Shown here: positions 5,395-8,564 of the stretch, in pieces
Position numbering within the stretch: the first letter of the stretch is position 1
Layout: each line of letters starts with the position of its first letter
Assembly (NCBI GenBank): GCA_001515955.1
Contig: LOES01000071.1
Location: 1 to 8,564, forward strand
DNA from: Clostridia bacterium BRH_c25
Lineage (GTDB): Bacteria > Bacillota_A > Clostridia > Lutisporales > Lutisporaceae
Direction: 5' to 3'
Length of the DNA stretch: 8,564 bases
The notes under the pieces: generated by a model
Told to the model about the DNA's origin: nothing
Databases searched by the model: none
What the model saw: only the letters and a program-made list of their open reading frames with translations
Translations under genes and position numbers: made by a program

Positions 5395-5600
5395 GTAAAG
5401 CCTGAAATTGACGACTTTTAATAACGCCTTAGGGCAAATCGCTTACTTAGCTTAAGAGGAAAATTTTAAGTAGAAATACAACCTATATTTGGGATTATTA
5501 TTTAACATCTAATATGGAGTTTTAAAATCAAAAATACAGACATATTTTAAATTAGTTATTATTTTTATGGAAGTGTTTTTTATGAAAGGTATAAATCGGT
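5395..5600. other. A+T-rich spacer before the L,D-transpeptidase gene
   Basis: No gene longer than a few codons is seen. TTAACA (5502-5507) with TAAAAT (5523-5528) at 15-base spacing is a weak promoter candidate. At the 3' end, GGAAG (5569-5573) precedes an ATG at 5582 that opens a 10-codon frame (MKGINRYEKY) ending at 5614, overlapping the start of the next gene in another frame. Confidence 0.4.
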
Positions 5601-6995
5601 ATGAAAAATATTAATAAGATAAAGCTTTCTAAGAGTAATGCTATAGGAAGTATTATTTTTTTAATAGCTTCGATTGTACTAATTTATCTGCTTGTTTCAA
5701 TATACTTTGCTGATCATTTCTTTTTTAATACAGTAATTAATGGAGTAAATGTTTCGTTAAAAGCACATGATGAGGTAGAGGGTATAATCAGAGGTTATGT
5801 TAAGGATTATAAGCTGCAGTTAACAGAAAGAAATGGAGAAACGGAAGAAATAGCAGGACAGGATATAGGGCTGCAATACAATGAAAAAAATAGTATTTCT
5901 AATATTTATCATATTCAAAACCCATTTAAATGGATAAGTAGCTTATTTGAGAGTCAGATATATTATGTAAAAGACTTATTTACTTATAACAAAGATTACC
6001 TGGAAAATAAAATAAATGAATTAAATTGTTTGAATAAAGCTACCATAGAACCCCAAAACGTAAGTTTCGAGTATTCAAATGGTTCATATGAAGCGGTTGA
6101 AGAGATATATGGAAACAAAATAATTAAAGAAAGATTAAATGAAGCTGTAAAAATGAGCATATTAAAAGGAAAAACAAAAATGGATTTAAATAAAAATCTT
6201 TGCTACGAAAATCCGAAGTTCACCCTAAGTTCTGATAGAACTCCTGAAACTAAGAATTTACTTAATAAGTATGTAAAAGCAAAAATCACTTATATATTTG
6301 GAAGTGAAAACGAAATATTAGATGGAAATATAATAAATAAATGGCTTAGCGTTGATGAAAACTTAGAAGTAGTAATAAATAAAAAAGCAGTTATGGAATA
6401 TGTAAAAGGGTTGAGTAAAAAATATGATACAGTTGGAACAGCAAGAAATTTTAAAACCTCTATAGGCAAAATAGTAGAAGTTAAGGGCGGACTTTTCGGA
6501 TGGAAAATTAATCGTGCTGCTGAAACAAAAGCATTATTGGAAAATATAAAACTTGGTGAAGTAGTTGAAAAAGAACCTATATACGCTCAGATGGCTTTAT
6601 CCAGGGATGAAAATGAAATAGGCAATACTTATGTAGAAATTAATATTACAAGACAGTACTTATGGTTCTATAAAGACGGAAAGCTTATAGCTCAAGGCGC
6701 TGTAGTAACGGGGAATCCCAATAAAGGGTATTCTACTGAACCTGGAACATATATGCTTAACTATAAACAAAAAGGGACAATTTTAATTGGACCGGGTTAT
6801 GAAGCTGAAGTAACTTACTGGATGCCTTTTTTCGGGAATATAGGAATACATGATGCAAGCTGGAGATATTCTTTTGGAGGAGACATATATAAGCGAAATG
6901 GAACCCATGGATGTGTAAACGTGCCCTTACATTTAGCTAAAACAATTTTTGAAAATATAGAAGCTGGAACTCCTATTATATGTTATGAAGAATAG
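5601..6995 (+). CDS. Membrane-anchored L,D-transpeptidase (YkuD domain)
   Basis: A 464-residue protein, apparently full length. Residues 15-37 (IGSIIFLIASIVLIYLLVSI and on) form one N-terminal transmembrane anchor after a lysine-rich start, placing the rest outside the cell. Residues about 45-320 hold two related regions of the putative peptidoglycan-binding type (PG_binding_4) found before YkuD domains: VNGVNVSLKAHDEVEGII style start, and a second ending GGLFGWKINRAAETKALL. Residues 341-463 are the YkuD catalytic domain: YVEINITRQYLWFYKDGK, then GIHDASW, and THGCVNV with nucleophile Cys438. Such enzymes make 3-3 cross-links or attach proteins to peptidoglycan, using a tetrapeptide donor through an acyl-Cys intermediate. 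An in-frame TAA at 5592 fixes ATG 5601 as the first start. The ribosome binding site is weak (AAAGG at 5585-5589), so coupling to the short overlapping frame at 5582 is possible. It looks monocistronic and faces the SOD gene convergently. Confidence 0.92.
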   Translation: MKNINKIKLSKSNAIGSIIFLIASIVLIYLLVSIYFADHFFFNTVINGVNVSLKAHDEVEGIIRGYVKDYKLQLTERNGETEEIAGQDIGLQYNEKNSISNIYHIQNPFKWISSLFESQIYYVKDLFTYNKDYLENKINELNCLNKATIEPQNVSFEYSNGSYEAVEEIYGNKIIKERLNEAVKMSILKGKTKMDLNKNLCYENPKFTLSSDRTPETKNLLNKYVKAKITYIFGSENEILDGNIINKWLSVDENLEVVINKKAVMEYVKGLSKKYDTVGTARNFKTSIGKIVEVKGGLFGWKINRAAETKALLENIKLGEVVEKEPIYAQMALSRDENEIGNTYVEINITRQYLWFYKDGKLIAQGAVVTGNPNKGYSTEPGTYMLNYKQKGTILIGPGYEAEVTYWMPFFGNIGIHDASWRYSFGGDIYKRNGTHGCVNVPLHLAKTIFENIEAGTPIICYEE

Positions 6996-7088
6996 AAATG
7001 CAGTAAAGGATATTATTGCCATACATAGTTGAATAACTGTCTAACTGCAGAGCCTGGCACATAATATTTTCACTTTAGCGTTGCTATT
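6996..7088. other. Convergent intergenic spacer
   Basis: The 93 bases between two converging stop codons contain only weak distant inverted repeats (TGCAGT 6999-7004 with ACTGCA 7044-7049; TGCCA 7017-7021 with TGGCA 7055-7059). No stem followed by a T-tract is seen on either strand. Confidence 0.35.
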
Positions 7089-7745
7089 TTATAAGTTATT
7101 TAAAGTTAAGGGAACAAGACTGCCCATTGCTAAAAGCAGCCGCTTTTCTACCTCATTCCAGTTCACTAATTGCCACCAAGCATCTACGTAGTCTTTACGC
7201 CTATTTTGGTAATCAAGGTAATATGCATGCTCCCAAGCGTCCAATACAAGGATAGGGGTACTCCCCCACTGGGTCAAGTCCTGGTGCTTTTCAGCAGTTA
7301 AGATTTCTAACCTCTTCCAGGATGGATTCCATACTAAAACTGCCCAACCTGAAGCTTCAACATCTACTGCTGCAGCACTAAATTGTTCCTTAAAAATAGG
7401 AAAACTGTAAAAATAGTTGGTTATTTGATTTTTAGTTTGTATACCAGGCTGCCCACCTCTTCCAATTGGTGCCATTACTGTCCAGTAGATACTGTGCAGT
7501 ATATGGCCGGAACCATGAAATGCTAACTCACGCTCCCAATGTTTTATCAGAGAGAAATCCTTGTTTTGTCGTGCTTCTATCATATTAAGTTCAGCTTTGT
7601 TCAAACCGTCAACATAAGTTTTATGGTGACGGTCATGATGAATTTGCAATTGTGTAGAACTGATTACCGGTTCAAGGGCATTATATGGATAAGGTAACGG
7701 TGGTAATTTATGTTGGCCTGGTGGAATGGTCATATATTGATGCAA
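7089..7745 (-). CDS. sodA: Superoxide dismutase, Fe/Mn family (Mn-type features)
   Basis: A 218-residue enzyme converting superoxide to oxygen and hydrogen peroxide; no signal peptide, hence cytoplasmic or spore-associated. The family start LPPLPYPYNALEPVIS is followed by IHHDRHHKTYV. Expected metal ligands are all present: His36, His84 (GSGHILHSIYW), Asp169 and His173 (LVLDAWEHAYYLDY). Gln155 in EKHQD sits where Mn-type enzymes have the active-site Gln, and Gly rather than Gln occurs in the FHGSGH stretch, both favouring manganese, although cambialistic use is possible. Leu83 replaces the more common Asn in GHxNH. TTG 7745 is chosen because GGGAGG lies about 12 bases upstream (complement of 7758-7763), somewhat far; ATG 7733 (fifth codon) is the alternative. 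It ends 93 bases from the convergent L,D-transpeptidase stop. The ferritin-like gene upstream on the same strand suits a shared oxidative-stress role, though a 274-base gap separates them. Confidence 0.93.
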   Translation of the reverse strand: MHQYMTIPPGQHKLPPLPYPYNALEPVISSTQLQIHHDRHHKTYVDGLNKAELNMIEARQNKDFSLIKHWERELAFHGSGHILHSIYWTVMAPIGRGGQPGIQTKNQITNYFYSFPIFKEQFSAAAVDVEASGWAVLVWNPSWKRLEILTAEKHQDLTQWGSTPILVLDAWEHAYYLDYQNRRKDYVDAWWQLVNWNEVEKRLLLAMGSLVPLTLNNL

Positions 7746-8019
7746 TTTTATAATAACCTCCCTCTAAACATTATTACACTTTATTATTAAATTTTATTTT
7801 TCTTGAAATGGTAACATGCAAAATGAGGAAAATAGTACAAAGCACAAGGGGTCAATCAAACCGTCCACATGTGCACACCCATGTGCAACAAGGATGGAGT
7901 CAAATCTAGGACAAGCATGTTATTCTGCAAATGAATAGCGATGAAGAATAAAATCCCTCATCACTAAACCTTAGAATTTTAGCTCTATTCTGGAGTATAC
8001 ACAAAATTTGAAACGCTAT
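7746..8019. other. Spacer upstream of the SOD gene
   Basis: No coding sequence is seen. On the minus strand a 9-bp stem with two G-T pairs (GATGAGGGA with TCTTCATC plus one T; 7940-7962) follows the ferritin-like gene at about 58 bases but has no T-tract. ATGTGCA occurs twice, at 7869-7875 and 7881-7887, 12 bases apart, and TGCACA/TGTGCA (7872-7887) forms a small dyad upstream of SOD, possibly a regulatory site. No clear promoter is recognised. Confidence 0.4.
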
Positions 8020-8394
8020 CTATATGTCTATGCTTTGATTAAAAGTTTGAGGAACACTTGGATACACTTTTTCGAAGTGGGGAATAGTTGGACGTTCCCT
8101 TTCAATTCCTAAAGCAATTTCAAGATCAATAGCATGTTCCTGTTCCACTACCACAATATTCCTAATCTTCTGTGCTGAATCATATAATCTAAGTTCTTCC
8201 AGTTGCCTAATGCGTTTTAAATATCGACCGATAGCATCATACTCCCGCTGCAAATCCTGATACAGCATTTCTACATTACTCCCGGATGTAAGTCTTGGAG
8301 ATGTTAGTACAGTTGGAACACCGCCCAAGTAATTGATTAGATCACTAATAATTACAGCGTGTTCACGCTCCTCTTCAGCATGTTCTTCCAACAT
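8020..8394 (-). CDS. Ferritin-like protein lacking the first helix
   Basis: A 124-residue protein from ATG 8394. LEEHAEEEREHAVIISDLIN (residues 2-21) is helix B of a ferritin-like four-helix bundle with an ExxH iron-binding motif (Glu9, His12). YLGGVPTV is the typical loop. Residues 43-66 are helix C with Glu51, and VVVEQEHAIDLE (81-92) is helix D with a second ExxH (Glu84, His87). A proline-rich tail, RPTIPHFEKVYPSVPQTF, closes the protein. Helix A, which carries one of the ferroxidase glutamates and normally adds about 45-50 residues, is missing. An in-frame TAA at 8413-8415, seven codons before the ATG, leaves no room for it, and the ribosome binding site is poor (GAGAGAG). This is probably an N-terminally truncated bacterioferritin or rubrerythrin-type protein, which in intact form stores iron or detoxifies peroxide. 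It points toward the SOD gene in the same direction. Confidence 0.7.
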   Translation of the reverse strand: MLEEHAEEEREHAVIISDLINYLGGVPTVLTSPRLTSGSNVEMLYQDLQREYDAIGRYLKRIRQLEELRLYDSAQKIRNIVVVEQEHAIDLEIALGIERERPTIPHFEKVYPSVPQTFNQSIDI

Positions 8395-8440
8395 TGCTCT
8401 CTCTTGTTTGTTTTATATTTCTATTCAATAAATCCAAGAA

Positions 8441-8541
8441 AGGGGTTTATCTGATCGAATTTTATAGTTATGAATCATGGAACAATTTCAAAAACAGTAC
8501 CTTGGTTAAAATCAGTCACTTTCATAGAGCCATAAACCCCT
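8441..8541. repeat. Perfect 10-bp inverted repeat pair
   Basis: AGGGGTTTAT (8441-8450) and ATAAACCCCT (8532-8541) are exact reverse complements 81 bases apart. The right arm lies inside the partial minus-strand frame and the left arm downstream of its stop. A role is unknown and chance is possible. Confidence 0.35.
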
Positions 8542-8564
8542 AAATATAGTCTGGTTTGATCCAG
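8475..8564 (-). CDS. C-terminal fragment of an unidentified protein running off the right edge
   Basis: On the minus strand a frame is open from the window edge to a TGA at 8477-8475, giving 29 residues that end YGSMKVTDFNQGTVFEIVP. The final GTVFEIVP resembles the last strand of histidine-kinase ATPase domains (GTxFxIxLP), and the preceding GSMKV fits the strand before it, but the usual HGG motif is not visible. With so little sequence the kinase reading is only a suggestion. It is followed downstream, on the same strand, by the ferritin-like gene. Confidence 0.35.
   Translation of the reverse strand: MDQTRLYLGVYGSMKVTDFNQGTVFEIVP

Overview
The window looks like the chromosome of a low-GC Firmicute, most likely a clostridial or related spore-forming anaerobe. 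The reasons are the A+T-rich intergenic DNA, strong AGGAGG-type ribosome binding sites, TTG/GTG starts, and the gene families present (Rph-type phosphotransferase, XRE/ImmA pair, DrrA/UvrA-like resistance genes, membrane-anchored L,D-transpeptidase, Mn-type SOD). This placement rests on gene content and composition only.

Layout. 1-486 (+) is the C-terminal end of a rifampicin phosphotransferase / PEP-synthase-like protein. 487-1030 has hairpins and degenerate DNA but no convincing gene; it includes one copy of a diverged 133-nt direct repeat. 1032-2500 (+) is a compact operon behind a clear sigma-A promoter: XRE regulator, ImmA/IrrE-like protein without its protease core, PIN-domain stub, and RNase H1 with a hybrid-binding domain but no C-terminus. 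2607-3015 (+) is an unrecognised gene broken by a 7-bp tandem duplication. The second copy of the direct repeat (3066-3198) follows, so the two repeats bracket the cassette. 3217-3930 (-) is an apparently complete regulator with two MerR domains. Divergent to it, 3954-5322 (+) holds remnants of a drug-resistance operon: a DrrA-type ATPase without Walker A, the first 60 residues of a UvrA-like ATPase, and a GNAT acetyltransferase lacking its C-terminal part. 5323-5600 is intergenic with a likely terminator and an FNR-box-like palindrome. 5601-6995 (+) is a full-length L,D-transpeptidase. 7089-7745 (-) is a full-length Fe/Mn superoxide dismutase and 8020-8394 (-) a ferritin-like protein lacking helix A. 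A 29-residue C-terminal fragment of another gene runs off the right edge on the minus strand.

The main feature is serial gene erosion. From about 1.4 to 5.3 kb nearly every enzyme is missing a catalytically essential piece (ImmA protease core, most of PIN, RNase H fourth carboxylate, ABC Walker A, nearly all of UvrA, GNAT acceptor half), while the two DNA-binding regulators are complete. The SOD and L,D-transpeptidase are the intact enzymes. I see no convincing intact new defence or mobile system. The best leads are the eroded XRE/ImmA/PIN/RNase H cassette between diverged direct repeats, its palindromic operator candidates, and the reversible-looking 7-bp frameshift duplication.
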